NCBI GenBank assembly: GCA_000828975.1
Contig: AP014683.1
Span: 1,755,700-1,819,699 of the forward strand
Direction of reading: 5' to 3'
Length of the DNA: 64,000 nt
DNA from: Burkholderiales bacterium GJ-E10
GTDB lineage: Bacteria; Pseudomonadota; Gammaproteobacteria; Burkholderiales; Burkholderiaceae_F
The stretch's first letter is position 1; each line of letters begins with the position of its first letter. The notes beneath the pieces were generated by a model. It made no database searches. It was not told the origin of the DNA and saw only the letters and a program-made list of their open reading frames with translations. A program made the translations under genes and the position numbers. This document shows positions 55,172 through 63,502 of the stretch, in pieces.

Positions 55172-55411
55172 TCTTCTATTCCGTTGTGGTTGCCAGCCAG
55201 TGGTGGCGGTTGGGGCGAACGCAAATGCGTCTTCCCGGCCAGCGGAATAGAGAACGAACCCCGAGTGATCCGGGGCCAGCAAGACGCAGTGAATCGGACG
55301 TGCAGCCTCGTGCGAGCGTGGTATGTGGTTGAAGCTGGCTCGCAGCGAGAAAGAGGCTTACACGGGTAGAAACTCCGATGGGAGGCTTGCTGATTTGGTG
55401 GAGCGGTGATT
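55172..55411. other. Upstream region of sulP
   Basis: 240 bases between the GDCCVxC gene and sulP, both minus strand. A short hairpin CCCCG-AGTGATC-CGGGG lies at about 55258-55274, within the expected 5' leader of sulP. No riboswitch class is recognised. Confidence 0.35.
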
Positions 55412-55699
55412 TTAGCGTATCGGCCACGTTGCGTCAACGCAGCAACTGCCTTTACCGCGCTCCTGGATCGGCGGGCACGGCATCGTCCCATAAGAGCAAT
55501 AGACGCAGCAGTCACCGGGCTTGGGCTTGAGGACGGCGTGACACTGCTCGCACTCGTAGAACCACTGGCAGGCGTCGGTGGGCATGGTCTCGGTCTTGGC
55601 GTGACCGCATTCGGGACAGGTCAGTCTCGACTCCAGGATCACGGCGTTCGTAACTGTCCGGGAATCGACCGCATAGGCAACGGCGGTTGACGCGGGCAT
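55412..55699 (-). CDS. GDCCVxC-type small zinc-ribbon protein, 5' end replaced by IS66
   Basis: The native part encodes NAVILESRLTCPECGHAKTE, a CEQCH pair and the hallmark GDCCVYCSYGTMPCPP, seen in the GDCCVxC (seleno)protein family often placed in mer operons. Here the GDCCVxC position holds Cys. The native GTG start now lies on the far side of an IS66 element, at 58622, overlapping the merP stop. The insertion fell after the first base of codon 4. An in-frame ATG inside the IS (55699) or a GTG at 55642 could still give a product, but the mer promoter is cut off. Function unknown, perhaps metal binding. Confidence 0.8.
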   Translation of the reverse strand: MPASTAVAYAVDSRTVTNAVILESRLTCPECGHAKTETMPTDACQWFYECEQCHAVLKPKPGDCCVYCSYGTMPCPPIQERGKGSCCVDATWPIR

Positions 55700-55726
55700 C
55701 GTTCCGTCTTTTTCGGGAGACGGACG

Positions 55727-56095
55727 GTGGAGTCGGAATCGGTTGATCTTGGGTGGACCCGCAAGCGTGCGCGGCGCGATGAGGAAACCTGGAATGGGTT
55801 GATCGCGGAGCAGCGTGCGTCTGGGCAGACGGTATCGGCGTTTTGCGCGCAACGCGGCGTACCCCGCAGCAGTTTCGGCAAATGGCGCAAGCGCCTGGGT
55901 GCGGCGCCGACGAAGGGGAATCGAACCCCGGCGGGCAAGGGGTTCTTGCCATTACCCATCCGCGAGAGCGCACCGCAACCTACGGAATCCGTATCGGTCG
56001 AGTTGAACGTCGGTGCGATGCGGATTCGCGTCTCGGGTGCCGCAGCGGGCAGAATCGTCGATTCGATCCTTGCGCGCATTGCGACGCCGGCATGA
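55727..56095 (+). CDS. tnpA: IS66 accessory protein TnpA (copy 2)
   Basis: 122 residues from a GTG preceded by GGGAGA. The N-terminal helix-turn-helix region (RDEETWNGLIAEQRASGQTV, SAFCAQRGVPRSSFGKWRKR) and the C-terminal VGAMRIRVSGAAAGRIV strand are those of an IS66 TnpA, though of a different subgroup from copy 1. Its stop overlaps the tnpB ATG (ATGA). Presumed to bind the element ends. Confidence 0.85.
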   Translation: MESESVDLGWTRKRARRDEETWNGLIAEQRASGQTVSAFCAQRGVPRSSFGKWRKRLGAAPTKGNRTPAGKGFLPLPIRESAPQPTESVSVELNVGAMRIRVSGAAAGRIVDSILARIATPA

Positions 56096-56439
56096 TTCTG
56101 TCGCCCGCGGTACAAGCGTTCGTATACCGCGACGTGGTGGATATGCGCCGCGGGGTCGATGGTCTTCTGCGCCTGGTGACGGATGCGTTTTCGCACTCCG
56201 CCTTCAGCGGCCATGTGTTCGTCTTTATCGGAAGCCGCCGAGACAAGGTCAAGATGCTGTGGTGGCACAGCACCGGTTTCGTGATGCTCTACAAGCGCCT
56301 GGAACGGGGGCGGTTTCCGGCACCGCACATGCTGGCCTCGCGTGGTTTGTCGATGGCTGAACTCATGGCGTTTCTCGAGGGAATCGACCTCTCGCGCGCA
56401 AAGCGCATCGCACACGTGAACGCATCGCGCGTCGCGTAG
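56092..56439 (+). CDS. tnpB: IS66 accessory protein TnpB (copy 2)
   Basis: 115 residues with the full TnpB signature: VYRDVVDMRRGVDGLLRLV, GHVFVFIGSRRDKVKMLWWH, GFVMLYKRLERGRFPAP. It is required for transposition of IS66 relatives, with the mechanism unknown. It is coupled to tnpA by ATGA and followed by 61 bases before tnpC. Confidence 0.95.
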   Translation: MILSPAVQAFVYRDVVDMRRGVDGLLRLVTDAFSHSAFSGHVFVFIGSRRDKVKMLWWHSTGFVMLYKRLERGRFPAPHMLASRGLSMAELMAFLEGIDLSRAKRIAHVNASRVA

Positions 56440-56479
56440 TTTTTCTCGTTGATCGCGGTTGCGCTGTCAACGTGGCGCG

Positions 56480-56504
56480 GCATGCATCCGTTTTGGATGC
56501 ATGC
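56480..56504 (+). promoter_or_regulatory. Hairpin over the tnpC start codon (IS66 copy 2)
   Basis: GCATGCATCC (56480-56489) and GGATGCATGC (56495-56504) form a perfect 10-bp stem with a GTTTT loop. The 3' arm contains the tnpC ATG (56501-56503). It would mask initiation. Copy 1 has an unrelated-sequence but equivalent hairpin at its tnpC start. Confidence 0.55.
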
Positions 56505-58048
56505 ACTCGATCGCCGCCCTCGACATCGAATCTCTTCCTCGTGATGTCGATGCGCTGCTCGAAGTGATCGCCGAGCAGCGCAAACAGTTCTCCGCAGTGC
56601 TCGAGTCGCTGTGCGCCCAGCTCGCGAAGATGAAGCAGATGACCTTCGGGTCGCGCTCGGAGCGCTTCGCAGGCCAGGCGCTGCTCTTCACCGAGGATCT
56701 TCCCATTCCCCCGGCGCCGCCGAAGCTCCCGACGACGACGGTTGCCGCGCACGAGCGCAAGCGTCGCGGACGTCCAGCGCTTCCGGCACACCTGCCGCGG
56801 GTCCGCAAGGAATATGACCTCACGGACGATCAGAAGGCCGGATTCGACCGGATCGTGCTCATCGGCGAAGTCGTCAGCTCCACGCTCGACGTCATTCCGC
56901 AGAAGGTATTCGTGATCGACCACGCGCGGGCGAAGTATCGCTGCACCAAGGACGGAATTACTTCGATCGTCGTGGCCGATGCGCAACCTTCGCCGCTGCC
57001 CAAGAGCAACGCCAGCGCCGGGATGCTCGCGCACGTACTGGTGTCCAAGTACTGCGACGGAATTCCGCTCGCCCGCCAGGAGAAGATCTTCGCCCGGTAC
57101 GGAGTCGATCTGGCGCGCACGACGCTCGACGACTGGACCCTGGCAAGCACGGAGAAGCTCGCCGTCTTGATGCCCGCGTTCAAGGCGCACGTTCTGGGCG
57201 CCCCCGGGATGTTTGCCGACGACACGACACTGAAGCTCGTCGAGGAGGGTCGACGAAGATCGCGCACCGCAAGGCTCTGGGTGTACGTCAGCAGCGGTGC
57301 GAGACAAGATCCCCAGGGAAACTGGATCGCCTACCCCAAGGCGGCGTACTTCGAGTTCACCGAAACCCGGGAGGCGATCCACCCAACCCGGTTCCTGAAG
57401 GGGTACCGCGGCTTTGTGCAAGCCGACGACTACAACGGTTATCACCCAACCTTTGCCACGGGGTTGGCGAAGCATTGCCTATGCTGGGCGCATGTGCGAA
57501 GGCGCTACTTCGAGGTTGCGTCGCAGCCGGGAGCATCGCCTCTGGCCAGCGAGGCCCTGTCGTTCATCCGCGGCATCTATCTCGTCGACTCCGAGTACAA
57601 GGACGCCACGCCAGACCAGCGGCTTGCGGCAAGAAAGAAGCACACCGTTGCGCTGCTGGAGAAGTTCTATGCGTGGTTGTGCCACCACCAGCCGAGCCTG
57701 TTGCCGCGATCTCCCCTTGGCAAAGCGTTCGCGTACACGCTCTCGAACTGGGCGGCGCTCATGCGCTTCACCACGGACGGCACCGTTTCGCCGGACTCCA
57801 ACTTGGTCGAGCGAACGATTCGCCCGGTCGCCGTAGGCAGAAAGGCATGGCTCTTCGCAGCATCCGAGCGCGGAGGACACGCCGCAGCGGTTGCCTTCAG
57901 CCTCATCGAATCGTGCAAACTTGCGGGTGTGGAACCCTACGCATACCTTCGCGACGTGCTGCAGCGCATCGACGGTCATCGCATCGACCGTCTGCACGAG
58001 TTGCTGCCCTTCAACTGGAAGCCCACCGGTGACTGCAACCCCGTTTGA
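56501..58048 (+). CDS. tnpC: IS66-family transposase TnpC (copy 2)
   Basis: 515 residues. An N-terminal coiled coil (about 15-60) precedes the helix-turn-helix with MTFGSRSERF and a basic GRPALPAHLPR. The catalytic DDE residues lie in MFADDTTLK, FVQADDYNGY and NLVERTIRPVAVGRKAWLF. It lacks the CxxC pairs seen in copy 1. The C-terminus YAYLRDVLQRIDGH...LLPFNW is IS66-type. It should excise and insert the element with 8-bp duplications. The frame is open to 56459 but the family start is at 56501. Confidence 0.95.
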   Translation: MHSIAALDIESLPRDVDALLEVIAEQRKQFSAVLESLCAQLAKMKQMTFGSRSERFAGQALLFTEDLPIPPAPPKLPTTTVAAHERKRRGRPALPAHLPRVRKEYDLTDDQKAGFDRIVLIGEVVSSTLDVIPQKVFVIDHARAKYRCTKDGITSIVVADAQPSPLPKSNASAGMLAHVLVSKYCDGIPLARQEKIFARYGVDLARTTLDDWTLASTEKLAVLMPAFKAHVLGAPGMFADDTTLKLVEEGRRRSRTARLWVYVSSGARQDPQGNWIAYPKAAYFEFTETREAIHPTRFLKGYRGFVQADDYNGYHPTFATGLAKHCLCWAHVRRRYFEVASQPGASPLASEALSFIRGIYLVDSEYKDATPDQRLAARKKHTVALLEKFYAWLCHHQPSLLPRSPLGKAFAYTLSNWAALMRFTTDGTVSPDSNLVERTIRPVAVGRKAWLFAASERGGHAAAVAFSLIESCKLAGVEPYAYLRDVLQRIDGHRIDRLHELLPFNWKPTGDCNPV

Positions 58049-58565
58049 TCCCGAGCTCGCCACACTCATCGCCAACCTGCCGCAGGCAAAGACGCTGGAC
58101 CTCTACCGAATCGAGGTCGCGATCCGCAAACTGCGCAGCGAACCCAGGCGCATCCTCGATGTGCGCAAGCACCTGCATCTCGGAATGACGGTGCAATTCT
58201 TCAGCGACTACGACGCCACAACCCATACCGGCAAGATCGTCGCGCTGCGCGACCGGGATCTGACGATCGACGACGCAAATCAGAACACCCGTTGGTCTGG
58301 CGTCCCATACGCCGCGATCGATCTCGGCGCGACGGACACCGACACGGTCGAGATCATCGACGCGGATGCTCAACCCAGGCCGGCGCATCGTCGTCCCGCA
58401 CGAGAAGACTTCAAGATCGGCGATGCCGTCAGCTTCGTCGGCCGCGATCACCACACGCGGTTCGGTCGCGTCGTGCGCCGGAACCAGAAAACCGCATCCC
58501 TGGAATGCGACGACGGCCTCTGGCGCGTTGCCTACGCGCTCCTCCAGCACGTCGTCGACCTCTGA
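58029..58565 (+). CDS. IS66 passenger protein of unknown function
   Basis: 178 residues starting at a GTG that overlaps the tnpC 3' end by 20 bases. The N-terminal helix (LATLIANLPQAKTLDLYRIE) leads to two small beta-rich repeats that resemble each other (LGMTVQFFSDYDATTHTGKIV and IGDAVSFVGRDHHTRFGRVV), with an acidic linker between. Downstream extra genes of this sort accompany some IS66 elements. The repeated strands suggest an SH3-like or Tudor-like fold, possibly nucleic-acid binding. I know no assigned role. Confidence 0.65.
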   Translation: MTATPFDPELATLIANLPQAKTLDLYRIEVAIRKLRSEPRRILDVRKHLHLGMTVQFFSDYDATTHTGKIVALRDRDLTIDDANQNTRWSGVPYAAIDLGATDTDTVEIIDADAQPRPAHRRPAREDFKIGDAVSFVGRDHHTRFGRVVRRNQKTASLECDDGLWRVAYALLQHVVDL

Positions 58566-58618
58566 CCCAATCCCCCCGCGTCGTCAAGGAACGCCGATTC
58601 CCGGACAGTTACCGGCGT

Positions 58619-58903
58619 TCACTTCGCCGCACCCACCACGGCCGAGGGATAACCGGCATCCCTGGTGGCGCGCGTCAGCGCTTCGACGCTGGTTTTCGCG
58701 TCATCGAAGGTCACCTTGGCCTCGCGTCTGTCCAGGCTCACCTCGGTCTTGCTGACGCCGGACACCTGGGTCAGCGCCCTCTTAACCGTGATCGGACAAG
58801 TGGCGCAATTCATGCCGGGCACTGACAGAGTGACGGTCTGGGTCGCCGCCCATAGGGGTGAGGCGAAGGCTGCCAGCGTGGCCAGCGCAACGAGTTTCTT
58901 CAT
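58619..58903 (-). CDS. merP: Periplasmic mercuric ion-binding protein MerP
   Basis: 94 residues. A signal peptide ([19 protein letters not shown]) is followed by the heavy-metal-associated domain [22 protein letters not shown], with the GMXCXXC Hg2+ site. It hands Hg2+ to MerT. The TGA overlaps the native GTG start of the GDCCVxC gene (GTGA), but an IS66 element now begins 7 bases beyond the stop. It lies 12 bases downstream of merT. Confidence 0.95.
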   Translation of the reverse strand: MKKLVALATLAAFASPLWAATQTVTLSVPGMNCATCPITVKRALTQVSGVSKTEVSLDRREAKVTFDDAKTSVEALTRATRDAGYPSAVVGAAK

Positions 58904-58915
58904 CGCGTTTTCCTT

Positions 58916-59287
58916 TCAGTAGAACCAAGGTGCGGTCAGCGGAAACCCGAGCGCGAGGATGACCAGTGCCACCACGATCCAGAACAGCACTTTGTAGCTG
59001 CGGTTGACCGATGGCCGCGCGCAGACCTGACCTGGTGTGCAATCGGCGGCGGGTCGCCAGATGCGGCGGTACGCAAAGAAAAGCGCCACTACTGCCGCGC
59101 CGATGAACAGGGGTTGGTAGGGTTCGAGCAGCGTCAGATTGCTGATCCACGCGCCGGAAACGCCGAGCGTGATCAGCACCAGAGGGCCGAGGCAGCAGGT
59201 GGAGGCCAATATGGCGGCCAAGCCACCGGTCAGCAGCGCACCGCGTCCGCCGCCATTCCGGAAATCGGTTGGGGAGTCGGGTTTCAT
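58916..59287 (-). CDS. merT: Mercuric ion transport protein MerT
   Basis: 123 residues with three membrane helices. Helix 1 carries the Cys pair in [17 protein letters not shown], and the cytoplasmic loop between helices 2 and 3 has the second Cys pair (DCTPGQVC). It moves Hg2+ from MerP into the cytoplasm for reduction by MerA. It is the first gene under the MerR-controlled promoter. Because no merA is present in the window, uptake without reduction would be expected. Confidence 0.95.
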   Translation of the reverse strand: MKPDSPTDFRNGGGRGALLTGGLAAILASTCCLGPLVLITLGVSGAWISNLTLLEPYQPLFIGAAVVALFFAYRRIWRPAADCTPGQVCARPSVNRSYKVLFWIVVALVILALGFPLTAPWFY

Positions 59288-59293
59288 GGTTTA

Positions 59294-59324
59294 AGCTTAC
59301 ATCCGTACTTAAGTACGGAGTCAA
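59294..59324 (-). promoter_or_regulatory. MerR-controlled Pmer promoter/operator
   Basis: On the minus strand TTGACT (59319-59324) and TAAGCT (59294-59299) are separated by 19 bases, the long spacer typical of MerR promoters. The spacer holds the dyad CCGTAC-TTAA-GTACGG (59303-59318), nearly identical to the Tn501/Tn21 mer operator. MerR bound here represses and, with Hg2+, untwists the DNA to activate merTP; it also overlaps the merR promoter. Confidence 0.92.
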
Positions 59325-59329
59325 GTATC

Positions 59330-59737
59330 ATGAGTAAACCAGTAGAAACAATGACCATCGGGTTCCTGGCCGAGGCCGCCGGGGTCAACGTCGAGACGAT
59401 CCGCTTCTATCAGCGCAAGGGCTTGATGCAGGAACCCGACCGGCCTTTGGGGAGCATCCGTCGCTATGGCGAGCCGGATCTGGCGCGCGTGCATTTCATT
59501 AAGTCGGCACAGCGGCTCGGGTTCAGCCTGGACGAGGTCGCGGACTTGCTGAAACTCGAGGACGGGTCGCACTGCACCGAGGCCCGCGCGCAGGCCGAGC
59601 GCAAGTTGGCCGATGTGCGCGCCCGCTTGGCGGATCTGCGCCGCATCGAAGGCGTGCTGCAAGATCTGGTGCAGCGCTGCTGCGCCGCGCAAGGCGAGGT
59701 GCGCTGCCCGATGATCCAAGCGCTACAGGAGGCATGA
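59330..59737 (+). CDS. merR: Mercury-responsive regulator MerR
   Basis: 135 residues. The N-terminal winged helix ([20 protein letters not shown]) and long dimer helix are followed by the three Hg2+ Cys: one in [14 protein letters not shown], and two in [14 protein letters not shown], matching Cys82, Cys117 and Cys126 of Tn501 MerR. It is divergent from merT, and its start lies 6 bases beyond the operator's -35. The upstream open frame is ignored because the MerR similarity starts here. Confidence 0.96.
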   Translation: MSKPVETMTIGFLAEAAGVNVETIRFYQRKGLMQEPDRPLGSIRRYGEPDLARVHFIKSAQRLGFSLDEVADLLKLEDGSHCTEARAQAERKLADVRARLADLRRIEGVLQDLVQRCCAAQGEVRCPMIQALQEA

Positions 59738-59739
59738 CG

Positions 59740-60075
59740 ATGGAACTGATGAAAGTTGCCATTCTGTTTGCCGTCACGGCGGTTGCCGAAATAGTCGGCT
59801 GCTATTTGCCCTGGCTCGTTATCAAGCAGGACAAGCCCGTTTGGCTGTTGATGCCGGCTGCCGCGTCGCTGGGCTTGTTTGCCTGGCTGTTGACGCTGCA
59901 CCCGACTGCGGCAGGACGTACTTACGCAGCCTACGGCGGGATGTATATCGCCGTGGCGCTGGCCTGGTTGCACTTCGTCGATGGTGTGGCCCTGACCCGG
60001 TGGGATGTCGCTGGGGCCAGTATCGCGTTGGTCGGTATGACTCTTATCGCGTTGCAGCCGTCGACTGCGGGGTGA
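59740..60075 (+). CDS. ynfA: YnfA/UPF0060 family membrane protein
   Basis: 111 residues with four membrane helices, the first [21 protein letters not shown] and the last [17 protein letters not shown]. The family signature [10 protein letters not shown] is intact. It is a small DMT-superfamily protein, proposed as an SMR-like exporter. The ATG at 59740 has GGAGG at a 7-base distance; an ATG at 59734 overlaps the merR stop but is too close to the ribosome site. Its end overlaps the convergent CDF gene by 32 bases. Confidence 0.9.
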   Translation: MELMKVAILFAVTAVAEIVGCYLPWLVIKQDKPVWLLMPAAASLGLFAWLLTLHPTAAGRTYAAYGGMYIAVALAWLHFVDGVALTRWDVAGASIALVGMTLIALQPSTAG

Positions 60076-60994
60076 TACCGTCCAAACGCTTTTCCCAAGA
60101 CGCACAAGCAGTCGATGAGGATTGCCGAACGACCTGCACAGTGGAATGCGTGATCTCGAAGCGTTCGTGTAAGGTTTCGGCTATGTCTTGAAGAAATGCG
60201 TCATTTGCATTCCCATCGGGCATGACCAAGTGTGCCGTCATGGCAGCCTGCTTGGTGTCCAGCGCCCAAATGTGCAGGTCAGGCACTGACAGTACACCAG
60301 GCAAACCTGACAGATAGTCGTGTACAGCCTGGGGATCGATACCGTCGGGCACCCCATCAAAGAGGAGGTGCAACGACTGCCTGAACAGGCTCCAAGTACC
60401 CCAGACAATCACCGTCGCAATCATCAAGCTGACCACTGGGTCAAGCCAAACCCAGCCCATCCACAGGGTGAGCGCTCCGGCCACCACCACACCCGCTGAA
60501 ACCAGGGCGTCGGCAGCCATGTGCAGGAACGCTCCTCGGATGTTCAGGTCGTGTTCGCGTCCCCTCATGAACAGCAGGGCCGTCGCCGTATTGACCACGA
60601 TGCCAATGCCTGCCACCACCATGATGGTTACCCCCTCGTTGACCACCTTTGACTCGGGTGACAACAAGCGGCCTGCCGCTTCCCTGCCCAATGCCCCCAT
60701 GGCCACCAGCAGCAATAAGGCATTGGCAAACGCTGCAAGAATGCTGCCCTTCTTCCAACCATAGGTATGGCGCAAGTTGGGTTTCAGGTTTCCAGCCAAA
60801 GCGCCACCCCATGCCAATACCAATCCGGCAACATCGCTGAGGTTGTGCCCGGCATCTGCCAGCAGAGCCAACGAGTCGATCTTCCATCCATAGAAGGCTT
60901 CGATGCCGACAAAGGATAGGTTCAGCGCAATGCCGACGGCGAAGGCCTGGTCGAAACTGGCAGGGGCATGGCTATGGTCGTGTCCGGCACCCAT
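60044..60994 (-). CDS. Cation diffusion facilitator (CzcD/ZitB-type)
   Basis: 316 residues. The N-terminus has a short His stretch (GHDHSHAP). Six helices follow, with the metal-site motifs [18 protein letters not shown] (helix 2) and [17 protein letters not shown] (helix 5). The cytoplasmic C-terminal domain contains [22 protein letters not shown] and HMAAD fit Zn2+/Co2+/Cd2+ exporters driven by protons. It directly abuts the DUF2789 gene and is the last gene of the run. Confidence 0.93.
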   Translation of the reverse strand: MGAGHDHSHAPASFDQAFAVGIALNLSFVGIEAFYGWKIDSLALLADAGHNLSDVAGLVLAWGGALAGNLKPNLRHTYGWKKGSILAAFANALLLLVAMGALGREAAGRLLSPESKVVNEGVTIMVVAGIGIVVNTATALLFMRGREHDLNIRGAFLHMAADALVSAGVVVAGALTLWMGWVWLDPVVSLMIATVIVWGTWSLFRQSLHLLFDGVPDGIDPQAVHDYLSGLPGVLSVPDLHIWALDTKQAAMTAHLVMPDGNANDAFLQDIAETLHERFEITHSTVQVVRQSSSTACASWEKRLDGITPQSTAATR

Positions 60995-61243
60995 TCAGTG
61001 ATCCTCTTGCGGGCTGCGCAATGCCTCGCTCAATTGATCTACCAGCTCAGACCAGTTCGAATCCTGCTCCAAGGCTTCGCGCAAAAAGCTGGCCTGTGCG
61101 GGCGTCCAAAACGGTGCGTTGGGTAGCTCGATGTCTGGCGCCACCGGACTGTGATTCATGAGGAACTGGTGAATGTCCTGTGGCCGGTTGGGAAGTCCCA
61201 ACTGGGCGAACAGGTCATGAAAACGGTGGATAGCGGATTCCAT
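60995..61243 (-). CDS. DUF2789 family protein
   Basis: 82 residues. The pattern HRFHDLFAQLGLPNRPQDI, then SPVAPDIELPNAPFWTPAQASFLREAL is the DUF2789 signature, a small cytoplasmic helical protein of unknown role. It lies between osmC-like and CDF genes with no gap to the latter, so it is probably part of the same stress/metal operon. Confidence 0.85.
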   Translation of the reverse strand: MESAIHRFHDLFAQLGLPNRPQDIHQFLMNHSPVAPDIELPNAPFWTPAQASFLREALEQDSNWSELVDQLSEALRSPQEDH

Positions 61244-61253
61244 GTTGAACTCC

Positions 61254-61673
61254 TTACGCCCGGCGCATGACACCTGAAAGATCGGTGCCCGGTGCGACGG
61301 TATTGAACACCGTGCCGTACTTCTTGACGTTGTCGTGCAGCAGTTCAATGCGCCGGTCGGGTTCGTCGGTATCCACGATGATTTCGTAGCGGATACTTTC
61401 CATCTTGGGCGGCACGTCCTGGCGCACCCCCTCCACAATCACCTGCACACCGCGCAAATCGAACTTGAGGATGGGCACCACACGCTCGATGCCCTTGATC
61501 ATGCAGGCCGACAGCGCGGCCAGCAGCAGCTCGGCCGGGTTGAAGGACTGGGGATTGCCTCCCAGGTCGGTGTCGAGTGTGATGCGCGCCAATTTGCAGG
61601 TGGCCTCGCTGCCGTGGGCATCGATGCGGCGCGCTTCGACATGAAATCGCATCTTGGCCGGAGTGTCGCTCAT
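61254..61673 (-). CDS. OsmC-family protein
   Basis: 139 residues. FNPAELLLAALSACMIKGIERV holds the Cys of the OsmC active pair; the early Cys (SEATCKLA) is not at the usual site, so the redox pair may be atypical. OsmC/Ohr proteins reduce organic hydroperoxides or act on persulfides. It sits 4 bases after the rhodanese gene, which favours a sulfur-related role. The start MSDTPAKM at 61673 was chosen where family similarity begins. Confidence 0.88.
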   Translation of the reverse strand: MSDTPAKMRFHVEARRIDAHGSEATCKLARITLDTDLGGNPQSFNPAELLLAALSACMIKGIERVVPILKFDLRGVQVIVEGVRQDVPPKMESIRYEIIVDTDEPDRRIELLHDNVKKYGTVFNTVAPGTDLSGVMRRA

Positions 61674-61677
61674 GCCG

Positions 61678-62121
61678 CTACTCCTTCGTCGAAGATGGGG
61701 TGCAGCAGCCTGTTGACGATGCCACCGGCGCGGGGCCACCACAGCACGAAGACGTGGCCGCAGCGGCAGGTGCCTCGTGGCGTTTGCCAATGACCGGGAA
61801 CCCTTTGCGCATCCACTTGAGCAGACCGCCCTCCATGTTGCTTACGCGAGTGAATCCCTGGAACTGCAGGTAATACGTGGCCTTGAGGCTGCGCTCGCCA
61901 CTCTCGCAGACCAGCACGATCTCGCGATCCTTGGGTAATTCACTCCAGTGCTGCTCCAGTTCGAACAGCGGAATGTTCACGATGGCAGGTACATCGAAGG
62001 CGAGACTTGCCACTTCGGTGCGTTCGCGCACATCGAGTAGCAAAGCGCCCTCGCTCACCAAACGACGCGCTGTCGTCGGGCAGACTTGCTTGGCTTCTTC
62101 CAGCGTGGTGTGGTCGTTCAT
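61678..62121 (-). CDS. Rhodanese-like protein with Cys-rich tail
   Basis: 147 residues. A single rhodanese domain (about 8-110) has the active-site loop VCESGERSLKA with the sulfur-carrying Cys, and ends in GGLLKWMRKGFPV. The tail contains paired Cys (SSCCGG and GCC), a likely metal or persulfide site. Single-domain rhodaneses carry sulfane sulfur. It begins 12 bases after the thioredoxin-like gene. ATG at 62121 or the preceding GTG can start it. Confidence 0.9.
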   Translation of the reverse strand: MNDHTTLEEAKQVCPTTARRLVSEGALLLDVRERTEVASLAFDVPAIVNIPLFELEQHWSELPKDREIVLVCESGERSLKATYYLQFQGFTRVSNMEGGLLKWMRKGFPVIGKRHEAPAAAATSSCCGGPAPVASSTGCCTPSSTKE

Positions 62122-62133
62122 CACTCGCTCCTT

Positions 62134-62370
62134 CTAGGCTGTCAGCCACTGTTCGATCTTGTCGCGGCTGGGCACGCCACCCGCGTGCACCACCTTGCCA
62201 TCGATCACCACGCCCGGTGTGGACATGACGCCGTAGCCCATGATGTCGCGTAGCTCTTCCACTTTTTCCAGTTTGACTTCGATGCCCTTGGCTTTCGCCA
62301 CCTGATCGATCAGCGCGATGGTGCTTTTACAGTTGGCGCAGCCAGTGCCTAGAACCTTAATCTCTTTCAT
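62134..62370 (-). CDS. Small thioredoxin-like redox protein
   Basis: 78 residues. It has the core KEIKVLGTGCANCKSTIALI with a CANC active site, then YGVMSTPGVVIDGKVVHAG with the cis-Pro. This is the minimal thioredoxin fold (MTH895 type) commonly beside DUF318/ArsP-like permeases. It may reduce or deliver the substrate of that permease. It lies 10 bases after the permease gene. Confidence 0.9.
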   Translation of the reverse strand: MKEIKVLGTGCANCKSTIALIDQVAKAKGIEVKLEKVEELRDIMGYGVMSTPGVVIDGKVVHAGGVPSRDKIEQWLTA

Positions 62371-62380
62371 TTCAATCTCC

Positions 62381-63418
62381 TTACAAAACCCAGTTGAAAA
62401 CAAACCCTACGATCAGGATGCCGGTCGCAACGACCCCGATAAAGGTGGCAATCAGACGGACTTTGAGCACCTTGCGCAGGATGACCATCTCCGGCAGCGA
62501 CAGTGCGATCACGCTCATCATGAAAGCCAGCACGGTGCCCAGCGCCGCGCCCTTGGCCAGCAGCGCCTGCACGATGGGGATCACCCCAGCCGCATTGGTG
62601 TACATGGGCACACCGATCAGCACCGCCAGTGGCACCGACCACCAGGCATCCTTGCCCATGAAGCTGGCCATGAAGTCCTCGGGCACCCAGCCGTGGATAC
62701 CGGCGCCGATGGCGATACCGGCCAGGATGTAAGGCCAGACCTTGCCCACAATCTCGTGCACCGAAGCGAAACCTGCCTGTACCCGGTCAGCCAAGGTCAT
62801 CTCAGCGGCTTCAAATCCTGCCGACATCTTTGGCATGTCGCGCACCCAGTCTTCCAGGTACGCCTCCATCTTCAGACGGCCGATGACCCAGCCCGCCACG
62901 ATGGCGACCGACAGGCCCAGGCCCAGGTACAGCGCGGCGATCTTCCAGCCAAACATCCCGAACAACAGTGCCAAAGCCACCTCATTGACCATGGGTGCGG
63001 AGATCAGGAACGAGAAGGTGACGCCCAGCGGCACCCCCGCCTGCACGAAGCCAATGAACAGCGGCACGGCGGAGCAGGAACAGAACGGGGTGACGATACC
63101 CAGCGTGGCGGCCATCACATTGGCCACGCCTTCGGTGCGCCCGGCCAACAGCGCGCGCGTGCGCTCGGGTGTGAAGTAGCTGTTGACCATGCCCATAACG
63201 AACACCACGCCGGTCAGCAACAGCAAGACCTTGGGGGTGTCGTAGAAGAAAAATTGCAGCGCACCGCCCAAATGGCTGTCGCGCGCGACCGGCAATGCAG
63301 CCACCAGCGCTTCAGAGGCGGGTATCAGCGATTGGTACAGGCCCCACCACAGCAGGGCGGCCACAATCAGGAACAAGGTCGGGTTGCGCTGAGTCCAGCG
63401 CATGGCGAGGGCAGTCAT
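62381..63418 (-). CDS. DUF318/ArsP-like permease
   Basis: 345 residues with about eight helices. The hallmark FCSCSAVPLFIGFVQAGVPLG is present, as are LISAPMVNEVALALLFGMFG and GVPMYTNAAGVIPIVQALL. Some relatives (ArsP) export methylated arsenicals; most have no known substrate. The paired Cys in the FCSCS loop suit a soft metal or thiol substrate. A GGAGAAGA ribosome site precedes the ATG, 84 bases after the sigma factor gene. Confidence 0.88.
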   Translation of the reverse strand: MTALAMRWTQRNPTLFLIVAALLWWGLYQSLIPASEALVAALPVARDSHLGGALQFFFYDTPKVLLLLTGVVFVMGMVNSYFTPERTRALLAGRTEGVANVMAATLGIVTPFCSCSAVPLFIGFVQAGVPLGVTFSFLISAPMVNEVALALLFGMFGWKIAALYLGLGLSVAIVAGWVIGRLKMEAYLEDWVRDMPKMSAGFEAAEMTLADRVQAGFASVHEIVGKVWPYILAGIAIGAGIHGWVPEDFMASFMGKDAWWSVPLAVLIGVPMYTNAAGVIPIVQALLAKGAALGTVLAFMMSVIALSLPEMVILRKVLKVRLIATFIGVVATGILIVGFVFNWVL

Positions 63419-63502
63419 TGGTCTTCTCCGTTGCGTTCTTCAGCGAGGCGTCGGCCTGTGCTGAACGATCTACAAAGAAGACGAATGAATCGGCAAAAGG
63501 AT

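Larger units (their letters stand above)
55642..58620. mobile_element. IS66-family insertion sequence (copy 2) with 8-bp target duplications
   Basis: The element is 55650-58612 (2963 bp). The ends are perfect 18-bp inverted repeats GTAACTGTCCGGGAATCG, and the 8-bp duplication CGGCGTTC flanks it at 55642-55649 and 58613-58620. Genes on the plus strand are tnpA, tnpB, tnpC and one passenger gene. It differs strongly from copy 1 in sequence. It split the mer operon between merP and the GDCCVxC gene. Confidence 0.95.
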
